Below, one piece after another: positions 42,876-51,161 of a stretch of DNA of 64,000 bases. The translations under genes and the position numbers were made by a program. The number at the start of each line of letters is the position of its first letter. Positions within the stretch are counted from its first letter, which is position 1. The notes under the pieces are model-generated. The model did no database searches. It was not told the DNA's origin and saw nothing but the letters and a program-made list of their open reading frames with translations. The stretch is from Bin87 sp965220505 (lineage in GTDB: Bacteria > Chloroflexota > Dehalococcoidia > Lucifugimonadales > UBA3495): contig CBDCQE010000001.1 in assembly GCA_965220505.1 (NCBI GenBank), positions 1,178,001 to 1,242,000 on the forward strand. Direction: 5' to 3'.

Positions 42876-43751
42876 TCAGCCGCGGCCGAACCAGTCGGGG
42901 TGTACGGCCTGGAGGCCGAGCTGAGGCCACGCGGCGGGAGCGCCGCACTTTTCGAGCCTTGCTTCCAAGGGCAGCGACTCGTCCCAGTAGTAGGCGATGA
43001 TGCGGCGACCGTTCCAGTCGCTGGCATCGTCGGAGGCGATCCAGACCACGGGGGCCTGCATGACTTCGGGCTGGATGAGGGCGTCGGCGGTCGCGCCCTC
43101 GGGCGGCAGGACCATGTTGGTGGCGGTGGCGCCGCCGGGAGTCAGGACGTTGGCGGTGACGCCGGTGCCCTCGAGGTCTTGGGCCATGATGGCAACCAGG
43201 GCTTCGTGTCCCGCCTTGGACGGGCCATAGGGAGCGCCACCCTTGCGCCACATGGTGTCCATGCTGGTGGTGACACCGATGATGCGTCCAAAACCCTGCT
43301 CCATCATGTGGCCGGCCACGGCGTTGGCCATGAGGAAGGGGCCACTGAGGTTGACGGAAATCACCCGTAGCCACGCGTCGGGTACGATGTCGAAGAAACC
43401 GGTTCGGCTGCCGGAGGCGCTGCCGCCGAAACCGGCGGTGCGGGGGTTGATGCCGGCGTTGTTGACGAGGATGTGGAGGCCGCCCATCTCCGTAATGGTT
43501 CGTTGGACTGCATTCTGAACGGATTCGGGGTCGGTGACGTCGGCGATGATGGGCAGCACGCACTCGTCGCCGCCCAGTTCGCGCATGTCGTTGGCAGTCT
43601 GGTCCAGCCAGTCCTCGTTGATGTCCAGCATGGCGACGCGAGCGCCGGCGCGGACCAGGCCGGTGGTGATGGAGCGGCCCATGCCGATGGGGCTGGCCGC
43701 GCCGGTCACGATGGCAACGCGGCCCTGGAGGGTTTCGGAACGGGTAGTCAT
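42876..43751 (-). CDS. short-chain dehydrogenase/reductase
   Basis: A 291-residue SDR with the Rossmann cofactor motif TGAASPIGMGRSI near residue 17, the NNAG motif at VNNAGINP, and the catalytic Ser-Tyr-Lys where Tyr and Lys lie in YGPSKAGHEAL. It would use NAD(P)H to interconvert an alcohol and a ketone. Compared with classical SDRs it has extra residues between NNAG and the catalytic Tyr (GFGGSASGSRTGFFDIVPD). ATG at 43751 is chosen over GTG nine bases upstream. It is single and divergent from meaB. Confidence 0.88.
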   Translation of the reverse strand: MTTRSETLQGRVAIVTGAASPIGMGRSITTGLVRAGARVAMLDINEDWLDQTANDMRELGGDECVLPIIADVTDPESVQNAVQRTITEMGGLHILVNNAGINPRTAGFGGSASGSRTGFFDIVPDAWLRVISVNLSGPFLMANAVAGHMMEQGFGRIIGVTTSMDTMWRKGGAPYGPSKAGHEALVAIMAQDLEGTGVTANVLTPGGATATNMVLPPEGATADALIQPEVMQAPVVWIASDDASDWNGRRIIAYYWDESLPLEARLEKCGAPAAWPQLGLQAVHPDWFGRG

Positions 43752-43924
43752 GGAGGTCACCTCTGGGTTCAGTCGTCGGGATGAGAGCGGAACGATGATA
43801 ACCGCTGGTGCGGTAGTTGTTAAGGGCGACTGGGGGAGTCATCCTTGACCCGCGAACGGGCCGATGTTAAATTGGCCGCCGTGTTTCGTTGCAAACTTTA
43901 CGATTTTCGTCGCGTGGATACCAG

Positions 43925-44887
43925 ATGAGTGAACTGGCCGAACGGGTGCTGAACGGGGAATTGCGGGCGCTGTCACGGGTGCTGACGCTGCTGGAGCGCG
44001 GCGATCCAGCGGCGGCGGAAGCGATGGCCACGCTGGACCCGCACACCGGCGCGGGATACGCCGTCGGGATCACCGGCCCGCCTGGAGTCGGCAAGAGCAC
44101 GCTGGTGGACCGGCTGGCGGAGTACCTGCGGGGCCAGGGCAAGACGGTGGGCATCCTGGCGGTTGACCCGAGCAGCCCTTTCACCGGCGGAGCGCTGCTG
44201 GGCGACCGGATTCGGATGCAGAGGCACTACCTGGACGACGGGGTATTCATCCGCAGCGTGGCGACGCGGGGGCAGTCCGGCGGGTTGCCGCGCATCGTGA
44301 AGAGCATGGTGCGGGCGCTGGACGCGGCGGGGAAAGACGTGACTCTGGTGGAAACGGTGGGTGTGGGACAGACGGAACTGGGCATCATGGGCGTAGCGGA
44401 CACGGTGGTGGTTGCCATGACGCCGGAGTCGGGTGATTCGATACAGACCCTGAAAGCCGGAGTCATGGAGATCGCCGATCTTTATGTAATCAACAAGGCG
44501 GACCGTGATGGCGCCAATCAGCTATCGGCGGCGGTGACCGCGATGCTGCAGATGGCGGACCTGGGAGACGGTTGGAACCCGCCGGTGCTGCTTACCCAGG
44601 CGTACGCGAACTTAGGGATCGGGGAGCTTTGGGACAGCGTGACGGCGCACCGCGACTACATGGCCGATACGGGCGGTCTGGAAAAGCGGCGGGCCGAACG
44701 GCGGCGCGCGGAATTCTTGGAGACGGTGCAGGAGGAACTGTACCGGCGTATCACGGAGCGGCTGGTTGACGACGCGGAGTTGGGCGAGTTGCTGAGGCAG
44801 ATAGATGGGAAGGCTGCGGAGCCTTACGGGGCGGCGATGGGATTGCTGGCGAACGAAGGAGGGTTGGCTAATCTTGCCGGCGAATGA
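43925..44887 (+). CDS. meaB: MeaB/ArgK-family GTPase chaperone
   Basis: A 320-residue G3E-family P-loop GTPase with Walker A GPPGVGKST near residue 52, LAVDPSSPFTGGALLGDR, the switch region VETVGVGQTE and the specificity motif NKAD. MeaB protects and reloads adenosylcobalamin-dependent methylmalonyl-CoA mutase. No mutase gene lies in the window, but the chelatase/CbtA genes at the far end also point to cobalamin use. ATG at 43925 is chosen because homology begins at SELAERVLNGELRALSR; the frame is open 12 codons upstream. Confidence 0.92.
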   Translation: MSELAERVLNGELRALSRVLTLLERGDPAAAEAMATLDPHTGAGYAVGITGPPGVGKSTLVDRLAEYLRGQGKTVGILAVDPSSPFTGGALLGDRIRMQRHYLDDGVFIRSVATRGQSGGLPRIVKSMVRALDAAGKDVTLVETVGVGQTELGIMGVADTVVVAMTPESGDSIQTLKAGVMEIADLYVINKADRDGANQLSAAVTAMLQMADLGDGWNPPVLLTQAYANLGIGELWDSVTAHRDYMADTGGLEKRRAERRRAEFLETVQEELYRRITERLVDDAELGELLRQIDGKAAEPYGAAMGLLANEGGLANLAGE

Positions 44888-44979
44888 TGGAGTATAGCTG
44901 TGGGCAGTGAAGGTCGGCGCCGTGGGTCGATGGCGACGATTCCCTGCTAGCATCGGTTGCCGGCGTACCGCTGACACGG

Positions 44980-45351
44980 ATGGCGCGAATCGCGGTGTGC
45001 GTGATTTGGGCCGGGTTTTGGGCGGCGCGCGTTTTGCTGACCGATGCTTTGTTCTACTTCCAGCAACTGCGGGTGAAATTGGCCGTGTCGGAATTGTTGG
45101 GCGAAAACTCGGTTGACCAAGCATTCAGTATCTGTATGATATGGCTATCGGTTGAAGTAGCCATCATAATAAGGGACAGTATAGAAGCGGGGTTGGAAAT
45201 GCTAATAGCCAAGACGCCTGTAGGGTTGAAGCGCCGAATATTGCAAGGGCTTACCGATGGATTATCTCCGGAAGAGCTTGAGGCCATCGCCGCAAAAATA
45301 CGACAGGCGCGGCAGGAGAAGGCTGCCAAAAAGAACGGCAAGGGAGATTAG
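44980..45351 (+). CDS. small membrane protein, unknown
   Basis: A 123-residue protein with two hydrophobic segments (IAVCVIWAGFWAARVLL; FSICMIWLSVEVAIII) and a basic C-terminal tail rich in Lys, Glu and Ala (IRQARQEKAAKKNGKGD). The second half of the gene is less GC-rich than its surroundings. There is no recognisable domain and no clear ribosome site before the ATG. It follows meaB by 92 bases on the same strand and may be an isolated gene. Confidence 0.5.
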   Translation: MARIAVCVIWAGFWAARVLLTDALFYFQQLRVKLAVSELLGENSVDQAFSICMIWLSVEVAIIIRDSIEAGLEMLIAKTPVGLKRRILQGLTDGLSPEELEAIAAKIRQARQEKAAKKNGKGD

Positions 45352-45480
45352 CGTCGCCTCGCCCACGCCTACCCGCAAATCCAGCGGATTTCGGCGCTGA
45401 CTTCGCCGGGAATCGGGAAGTGCGTTGGCGGCCGGTCCAAGTATTTCCGGGCAGTTTAGGACATGGAAACTTGCTGCGAA

Positions 45481-45503
45481 GGGGCGACCGTGATGGTTGC
45501 CCC
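45481..45503. terminator. intergenic GC hairpin
   Basis: Stem GGGGCGACC / GGTTGCCCC (one G-U pair) with a GTGAT loop, followed on the plus strand by CCTCGTTTTGG. It would terminate the small membrane-protein gene. Confidence 0.55.
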
Positions 45504-45529
45504 CTCGTTTTGGTTTCGTGCGGCGCGCG

Positions 45530-46441
45530 TCAGGTGCGATTTTCGTTGTCGGCGCTGGAGCCGTTGCCGGTATTGCCACGGTTGTTGCCGCCGTCCTGCG
45601 GATTCATGCCGCCCATGCCGAGGAAGGGGGAGAGCATGGAGGTGAACTCCATGGGGAAGATGAATTTGGTGGAAGGACTTTCTCCCAGGGACTTGAGCGT
45701 GTCGAAGTACTGGAGGCTCATGGTGCGGGCGTCCACCGTGCTGGCGACGCTGAAGATGCGTTCCAGGGCGGAGCTGAAGCCCTCAGCCCGCAGGACCTGT
45801 GCCTGCTGATCGCCCTCGGCCTGGAGGATTTCCGACTCGCGCTGGCCCTGGGCCCGCAGGATGGCGGACTGGCGTTCGCCCTCGGCGAGGTTGATGGCGG
45901 CCTGACGCTGACCCTCGGACTCGGTGATCTCCGCGGTGCGGATGGCATCGGCGGACTTCTGCCGCTCCATGGCGGCCTTGACACCGGGAGGCGGGTCGAC
46001 CTCGTTGATCTCCACCTGGGACACCTTGACGCCCCAGCGGGTGGTGACCTCGTCCATGCGGATCTGGACGTCGTCGCGGATGCGCTCGCGCTCGGACAAC
46101 GTGGTCGCCAGGTCCAAGGAGCCGATGACGGAGCGCAGGGTGGCGAAAGCGAGGTTGATGACGGCAGCTTCGAAGTTCTGGACCTCAAGCACTGCGCGGT
46201 CCACTTGATCATCCATCACGCGGTAGTAGATCACGAAGTCCATGTCCACCACCACGTTGTCGGCCGTGATGTACTTCTGGGTGGGAACGCGAGTGACGCG
46301 CTCGCGCAGGTCAACCTTGGTGCCGTGGTAGAGGATTGGGATAAGGAAGCGCAGCCCGGGCCCCCGGGTTCCTATGTAGGTACCGAACCGTTGGACTACC
46401 ATGCGCTGATACTGCTGGACGACGACAATCCCTGCGGCCAT
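45530..46441 (-). CDS. slipin/stomatin-like SPFH (Band 7) protein
   Basis: A 303-residue SPFH protein: GTYIGTRGPGLRFLIPILYH, VPTQKYITADNVVVDMDFVIYYRV-type beta core, then a long Ala/Glu/Gln coiled coil (about 160-235) and a Gly/Asn-rich end. Stomatin relatives usually begin with a membrane helix; here the ATG is preceded by an AAGGAGG ribosome site and an in-frame TAA, so the protein really starts at MAAGIVVVQQYQRM and has only a weak hydrophobic N-terminus. It follows the NfeD gene by 55 bases, the classic slipin/NfeD operon implicated in membrane-microdomain quality control. Confidence 0.9.
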   Translation of the reverse strand: MAAGIVVVQQYQRMVVQRFGTYIGTRGPGLRFLIPILYHGTKVDLRERVTRVPTQKYITADNVVVDMDFVIYYRVMDDQVDRAVLEVQNFEAAVINLAFATLRSVIGSLDLATTLSERERIRDDVQIRMDEVTTRWGVKVSQVEINEVDPPPGVKAAMERQKSADAIRTAEITESEGQRQAAINLAEGERQSAILRAQGQRESEILQAEGDQQAQVLRAEGFSSALERIFSVASTVDARTMSLQYFDTLKSLGESPSTKFIFPMEFTSMLSPFLGMGGMNPQDGGNNRGNTGNGSSADNENRT

Positions 46442-46496
46442 GCTGATGCCTCCTTATCGGATCGGCGTGTTCTGGGCTCTCGAGATCATTCTAGCA

Positions 46497-47945
46497 TCAT
46501 TCCTGGCCTTCAATTGCGGCGGGACCAGCCTCGACCTCAACGGTGAGCAGCAGGCCGCTCACGGCGACCACGCGCACGCGGTGTCCGGCCGGGATGTGCA
46601 GACCGTCGTTGCTCACGCTGGACCAGGTCTCGTCAGCCAGGGCGACCACCCCGCGGGGCTGCAGCGCCGACGTCACCACGCCGGTCTGCCCGACGAGACT
46701 GCCGGGTGAACTGCGGCCGTCGCCGCCGGCGCTTTCGCTCCGACCTGCGCCGCGCCGTCGGCCGGTGCGGGACATGATCACCTCGTAGGCAAGATATCCG
46801 GCGACCGACAACACTACGCCACCGACGCCGACCAGAACCCAACGGCTTACCGACACCGTGGGAAAGCTGGGGGGAGTGATGCGTCCGCCGCCAAAGTCCC
46901 CAAACAGCAATAGACCACCGACCACGAGGCTCACCGCAGCGCCGATGCCTAATGCGCCGAACCCCGAGACGAAAATCTCCAGGGCCGCCAAAACGATGGC
47001 CAAGAGGATGAATGCCACGCCGGCCCAATTGAACGGGAGATTGCCCAAGGCGAGGAATCCAAGACCAAGACAGATTATGCCCGCAACGCCGGGGCCGATG
47101 GCTCCCGGAGTGAGCATCTCGATGATCAACCCGATGCTGCCCAGGGTCAGCAGCAGGAAGGCGATGTTGGGATTGGAGATAAAATCTACGAAGCGCTCCC
47201 GCCATTGCATCTTGATTTCCCGCACCTCGACGCCCGCGAGCTCCAGTGTGTGTTCTCCCGCGATAGTAACCACGGTGCGGCCGTCCAGAGCGACGAGAAG
47301 CGCGGGGATGTCATCGGCGATCAGGTCGATGATGTCTGCCTCCAAAGCCTCGCTGGCGCTGTAGGAGGCGGCGGAGCGGACAGTTTCCTCCAGAGCATCG
47401 GGGTTGCGGCCACGCTCCTCCGCGATGGCACGGATGAGGGCCGCTGCGTCGTTGGTTGCCTTGTCGGCCAGGGTTTCGCTGATTTCCTCACCGGTGCCAG
47501 AGACCGGGGTGGCGGCTCCGATGTTGGATCCGGGGGTCATGGCGGCAATGTGGGCCGCTGCGGTGATGAACGTTCCGGCGGAGCCGGCCTGGGAACCCCG
47601 CGGCGAGACGAACACGGCGATGGGCACGGGAGAGCCGAGGAGAATCTCGACAATCTCGCGGGTGCTGCTGTACAGGCCACCCGGCGTGTCCAGACCAATT
47701 ATCAGTAGTTGGGCTCCGGTCTCGTTGGCACGGTCGACGGCACGCTGGATCACGCGCACCTTGACCGGACTGATGGTCTTTTCGACGCGGAGGTTCAGGA
47801 CGGTGTCCGCCTGGGCGCCGACGCGAGCATCGGGGCCAACCAGGCCGAACATGCCGAGGCAGATGAAAAGGGCGCACGTTGCCACCACGGCCCACCGCCT
47901 CACAGCAGGGCGCACAGAGCGGCGGTTGACAGTGATGGAAGACAT
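46497..47945 (-). CDS. long-form NfeD protein (ClpP-class membrane serine protease)
   Basis: A 482-residue NfeD1b-type protein. An N-terminal signal/anchor (VVATCALFICLGMFGLVG) is followed by a ClpP-like protease domain with the nucleophile Ser in SQAGSAGTFIT and a Lys in LADKATNDAA, then four to five membrane helices (about 265-405) and a C-terminal OB-fold NfeD domain (GQTGVVTSALQPRGVVAL). The long NfeD protease cleaves the C-terminus of its slipin partner, encoded next to it. The start at 47945 is chosen because the signal peptide begins there; an upstream start 48 bases away is possible. Confidence 0.9.
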   Translation of the reverse strand: MSSITVNRRSVRPAVRRWAVVATCALFICLGMFGLVGPDARVGAQADTVLNLRVEKTISPVKVRVIQRAVDRANETGAQLLIIGLDTPGGLYSSTREIVEILLGSPVPIAVFVSPRGSQAGSAGTFITAAAHIAAMTPGSNIGAATPVSGTGEEISETLADKATNDAAALIRAIAEERGRNPDALEETVRSAASYSASEALEADIIDLIADDIPALLVALDGRTVVTIAGEHTLELAGVEVREIKMQWRERFVDFISNPNIAFLLLTLGSIGLIIEMLTPGAIGPGVAGIICLGLGFLALGNLPFNWAGVAFILLAIVLAALEIFVSGFGALGIGAAVSLVVGGLLLFGDFGGGRITPPSFPTVSVSRWVLVGVGGVVLSVAGYLAYEVIMSRTGRRRGAGRSESAGGDGRSSPGSLVGQTGVVTSALQPRGVVALADETWSSVSNDGLHIPAGHRVRVVAVSGLLLTVEVEAGPAAIEGQE

Positions 47946-48070
47946 GGGCAAGAACCTGAGAACATGATCGCGGGCGATGGGATGGTATGTCAATCGTCCG
48001 GTTTGACTAGGCCCGGCGGCTGCCCATACAATGCGGCCAATCGAACAGCATAACAGGAGCGACGATTTCC

Positions 48071-48931
48071 ATGGCTTACCAGTACATTCTGTCCGACAAA
48101 GAACGTGTCTCCAAGTGGGAAGGCAGCGGCGACCGGCGCCGCGAAGTGGTGGGGCACGTGGCGTTTCTGACGATGAACCGGCCGGAAGTGCTCAACGCCA
48201 TGAACCGGCAGTTGACGGAAGAGCTTCACGACGCGGTACGGTGCGCCAACGAGGATCCGGAGATCGGGTGCATCGTGATCACCGGTGCGGACACGCACCC
48301 GCGAGTACCGGCGTTCACGGCGGGCGGCGATATCCACGAGCAGCGGGAGGACCAGGCCGCGCTCAATGCGGGCACGCTGACGCGGGATGGCATGGACGAA
48401 CGCGCCGCCCGGCGACAACGGGGTGGCTACGAAGTCAGTGCCTCGGACAAGCCGGTGATCGGAATGATCAACGGGCTGGCCTACGGCGGCGGGGCGGTGC
48501 TGTCCTCATCGCTGGACATCCGCATCGGATCGGACGCCGCGCGGTTCCGGTTCCTGGCCGCAGCGTACGGACGGATCAACTCGACGTGGACGCTGACCAA
48601 CCAGGTGGGCTGGCCGCAGGCGAAGGAACTGCTGTTCACGGCCAGGATCGTGGAAGCGGAAGAGGCCTACCGTATCGGGCTGCTCAACCACCTGGTGCCG
48701 ACCTACCGGTTACGACAGAAGACGATGGAAGTGGCCACAGAGATCGCTACCAACGACACGCCCTCGGTGGTTGGCATCAAGCGGTTGCTGCTGCAGCACA
48801 AGGGCGAGAGCCTGGAGCAGCAGTGGGTGAATGAGAAGGACTTCACCACCAATGTGCTGCGGGGCACCCTGGCGGAAGAAGCGTTCCCGGACTTCCTGGC
48901 GCGGCGGGGGCGACCGGTGCGCGGCGCTTAG
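48071..48931 (+). CDS. enoyl-CoA hydratase/isomerase family protein
   Basis: A 286-residue crotonase-fold protein with the N-terminal HVAFLTMNRPEVLNAMNRQ, an oxyanion-hole motif PAFTAGGDIHEQ and the second oxyanion element NGLAYGGGAVL. In classical hydratases two Glu residues follow; the position normally held by the first (after the second oxyanion element) reads SSSLDIRIG, with Asp, so hydratase activity is uncertain and isomerase or hydrolase activity is possible. ATG at 48071 has AGGAG thirteen bases ahead. It ends at a strong terminator. Confidence 0.85.
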   Translation: MAYQYILSDKERVSKWEGSGDRRREVVGHVAFLTMNRPEVLNAMNRQLTEELHDAVRCANEDPEIGCIVITGADTHPRVPAFTAGGDIHEQREDQAALNAGTLTRDGMDERAARRQRGGYEVSASDKPVIGMINGLAYGGGAVLSSSLDIRIGSDAARFRFLAAAYGRINSTWTLTNQVGWPQAKELLFTARIVEAEEAYRIGLLNHLVPTYRLRQKTMEVATEIATNDTPSVVGIKRLLLQHKGESLEQQWVNEKDFTTNVLRGTLAEEAFPDFLARRGRPVRGA

Positions 48932-48956
48932 GTCACATCACCGGGTCACATGCAAA

Positions 48957-48982
48957 AGCCCTCCCCGGACGTGGGGAGGGCT
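48957..48982. terminator. strong bidirectional terminator
   Basis: Stem AGCCCTCCCC / GGGGAGGGCT with a six-base loop, followed by CTTTGTTG on the plus strand and by TTTTGCA on the minus strand. It serves the hydratase gene and probably the convergent small gene at 49007. Confidence 0.8.
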
Positions 48983-49006
48983 CTTTGTTGCCCAAGCAAT
49001 GACAAC

Positions 49007-49279
49007 TCAGCGGATGTTCCGGTGCCTGTGCTCGGGGTTTTCGTTGAGTTCAGCGGTATCTCCGCTCCACCTGGTATTACCCTCGGCGTCGATGATGGTG
49101 TAGGCCACGGGCGAGGAGGCAGGAGGACAATCGCCGGGCATCGCGTAGTTGAGGTAGCGGCTGGTCAGCGTGTTGGCGATGGGCTGGAACGGGGACAATA
49201 CGCGGGCTACAAAAGGCTTGTCCAGTACGTTCACGAGGACCCGGTTGAACTGATTAACTCCGCTGTGAATGATGGTCAT
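49007..49279 (-). CDS. hypothetical protein, 90 residues
   Basis: A small soluble protein beginning MTIIHSGVNQFNRVLVNVLD and ending in a polar tail with several His and Arg residues. It has an AGGAGG ribosome site six bases before the ATG that lies at the edge of a perfect inverted repeat. A TATAAT box lies 50 bases upstream. No family is recognised. The regulated-looking 5' region argues for a real gene; the downstream side ends at a strong hairpin. Confidence 0.6.
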   Translation of the reverse strand: MTIIHSGVNQFNRVLVNVLDKPFVARVLSPFQPIANTLTSRYLNYAMPGDCPPASSPVAYTIIDAEGNTRWSGDTAELNENPEHRHRNIR

Positions 49280-49287
49280 GGCGCCCT

Positions 49288-49330
49288 CCTGTCAAAGCTT
49301 GATCGTTGGGCTTTGACAGGTCTCATTATA
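49288..49330 (-). promoter_or_regulatory. promoter and 5' hairpin that can mask the ribosome site
   Basis: On the minus strand a perfect TATAAT (49330-49325) precedes an 11-bp inverted repeat CCTGTCAAAGC (49320-49310) / GCTTTGACAGG (49298-49288). The last bases of the hairpin are part of the AGGAGG ribosome site of the 90-residue gene, so folding would partly hide it. The -35 box (TGCTAT) is weak. Confidence 0.5.
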
Positions 49331-49430
49331 CGTGAATAGAGGGCCGAATAGCAGCCGGACGATCTTGCGCATGGCATCCGGGAACAGCGGAGGCCCGTCA
49401 CGGTACGCCAACGCATCCGCTCTGGCGAAG

Positions 49431-50045
49431 TCAGGCGTCCAGGGTGCCTTTAGTGCTGGGGACCTGGCCGACGGCGCGTGGGTCGGGCTCGACGGCATCA
49501 CGGAGGGCGCGGGCCAAGGCCTTGCACAGCGCTTCCGCCTTGTGATGGGGACTGACGCCGGCCAGCACCTGGGCGTGCAGGTTGATGCGCGCCTCGATGG
49601 CGAATGACTCGAGGAAATGGGCGACCAGGTCGCCGGACAGGGTTTCGACCATGCTGTTGTTGAGCGTAGTGTCGACAGACACGTAGGGGCGGCCGCTCCA
49701 GTCGACGGCCACCATTACCAGCGTCTCATCCAGCGGGACGATGGCGTGTCCCATGCGACGGATGCCCCGCGGCTCGCCCAATGCCTGGCCGAAGGCGCGG
49801 CCCAACATGATGGCGGTGTCCTCGACGAGGTGATGCCACCCGACGTGAGTGTCGCCCTGGGCTTTCAGGGTGATATCGAACAGTCCGTGGCGGGCAATCT
49901 GGCTGACCATGTGATCGAGGAAGCCGTTGCCGGTGTCGACCTTGTAACGGCCCTGGCCGTCCAGATCCACGGAGATGGAGATGCTGGTTTCTGCGGTGGA
50001 TCGCTCCAGGGAGGCGGTGCGCTGCATTGGATCGGACATCGCCAT
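49431..50045 (-). CDS. hisB: imidazoleglycerol-phosphate dehydratase
   Basis: A 204-residue HisB dehydratase, the sixth step of histidine synthesis. The paired metal motifs are visible: FLDHMVSQIARHG, DTHVGWHHLVEDTAIMLG and, in the second half, FLESFAIEARINLHAQV followed by HHKAEALCKALARAL. It is a stand-alone dehydratase without the phosphatase domain seen in enterobacteria. The ATG at 50045 overlaps the stop region of hisC, so the two are coupled. It is the last gene of the operon. Confidence 0.93.
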   Translation of the reverse strand: MAMSDPMQRTASLERSTAETSISISVDLDGQGRYKVDTGNGFLDHMVSQIARHGLFDITLKAQGDTHVGWHHLVEDTAIMLGRAFGQALGEPRGIRRMGHAIVPLDETLVMVAVDWSGRPYVSVDTTLNNSMVETLSGDLVAHFLESFAIEARINLHAQVLAGVSPHHKAEALCKALARALRDAVEPDPRAVGQVPSTKGTLDA

Positions 50046-50046
50046 G

Positions 50047-51141
50047 CTAGTCCACCCCGAGGACGGCGCGGAAACCGGCAACCACGGCGTCCGTCTCCTC
50101 GGGTTTGCCCACGCTGGAGCGGATGTAGTCGCGCAGCAGTTCGTTGTCGAAATAGCGGAGGAAAACGCCACGGCGGCACATGGCTTCGTACACTTCCAGA
50201 CCGCGCCCGTCTGGCATCTTGCAGAGGATGAAGTTCGCCTGGGAAGGCCAGACCGTGATACCGGGGATTTCGCACAGCAGGCGGTACATGCGACCGCGCT
50301 CCTTGACGATGGCGTCCACGCGGTCCAGGAGGTGAGCGGTGTCGGAAAGGGAAGCCAGCAGCGCGATTTCGGCAGCGAGATTCACGTTGTACGGAGGCTT
50401 CATGCCCATCATGGTTGCGGCCAGCTCAGCATCCATGGCGCCGGCGCCGATGCGGAGGCCGGCCAGGCCGGCCCACTTGCTGAAGGTCCGGAGGACGACG
50501 AGGTTCCGGTACTCGGACAGCAGCGGCATCAGGGTCTGGCCGCAGAAGTCGTAGTAGGCCTCGTCGGATACGACCAGAAGGCCGGTGTCGAGCAATGCGC
50601 GGGCCTGTGCTTCGGTGACCACGTTGCCGGTCGGATTGTTGGGCGTAGGGAAGAAGATCGCCTTGGTACGTGGCGTTATCGCGCCCTGGATCGCCTCAAT
50701 GTCGATGTCGAAGTTGTCGTCGCGTGGGACCGAGACGGCTTCGGCTCCGGCCACATCAGCGGAGAACGAGTACATGCCAAAGGTCGGCACGGGGATGATG
50801 ATTTCGTCGCCTGGAGCCAGGAACATGCGCATCAGGAGGTCGATGATCTCGTCGCTGCCGTTGCCCGCAACTATGTTGTCCTCGGAGACGCCGAGGTAGT
50901 CGGACAGGGCGGCCCGGAGACGACGCTGGGCCGGGTCGGGGTAATGGTTGTAGTCGCGGAAACCGCCCAACGCCTCGGCCACCTGTGGCGATGGGCCGTA
51001 GGGGTTCTCATTACCGTTCAGGCGAATGACCTGTTCCAAAGGGATACCCGCCTCCTCCGCCAGCGTTTCGCTGGGAGAGACGCCCTGGTAGGTCTTCAAG
51101 CGACTGATGTGGGGGAGCAACAGTTCTTCGATATCAGGCAT
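50047..51141 (-). CDS. hisC: histidinol-phosphate aminotransferase
   Basis: A 364-residue PLP-dependent class II aminotransferase. Landmarks are RLNGNENPYGPSP near the N-terminus, NGSDEIIDLLMRMFL, FPTPNNPTGNVV, the YYDFCG segment and the PLP lysine in FSKWAGLAGLRIG, followed by a C-terminal SVGKPEETDAVV Arg region. It converts imidazole-acetol phosphate to histidinol phosphate. It lies 20 bases after hisD and directly before hisB. Confidence 0.95.
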   Translation of the reverse strand: MPDIEELLLPHISRLKTYQGVSPSETLAEEAGIPLEQVIRLNGNENPYGPSPQVAEALGGFRDYNHYPDPAQRRLRAALSDYLGVSEDNIVAGNGSDEIIDLLMRMFLAPGDEIIIPVPTFGMYSFSADVAGAEAVSVPRDDNFDIDIEAIQGAITPRTKAIFFPTPNNPTGNVVTEAQARALLDTGLLVVSDEAYYDFCGQTLMPLLSEYRNLVVLRTFSKWAGLAGLRIGAGAMDAELAATMMGMKPPYNVNLAAEIALLASLSDTAHLLDRVDAIVKERGRMYRLLCEIPGITVWPSQANFILCKMPDGRGLEVYEAMCRRGVFLRYFDNELLRDYIRSSVGKPEETDAVVAGFRAVLGVD

Positions 51142-51161
51142 GAGCGAACGATCCCAGTGCG

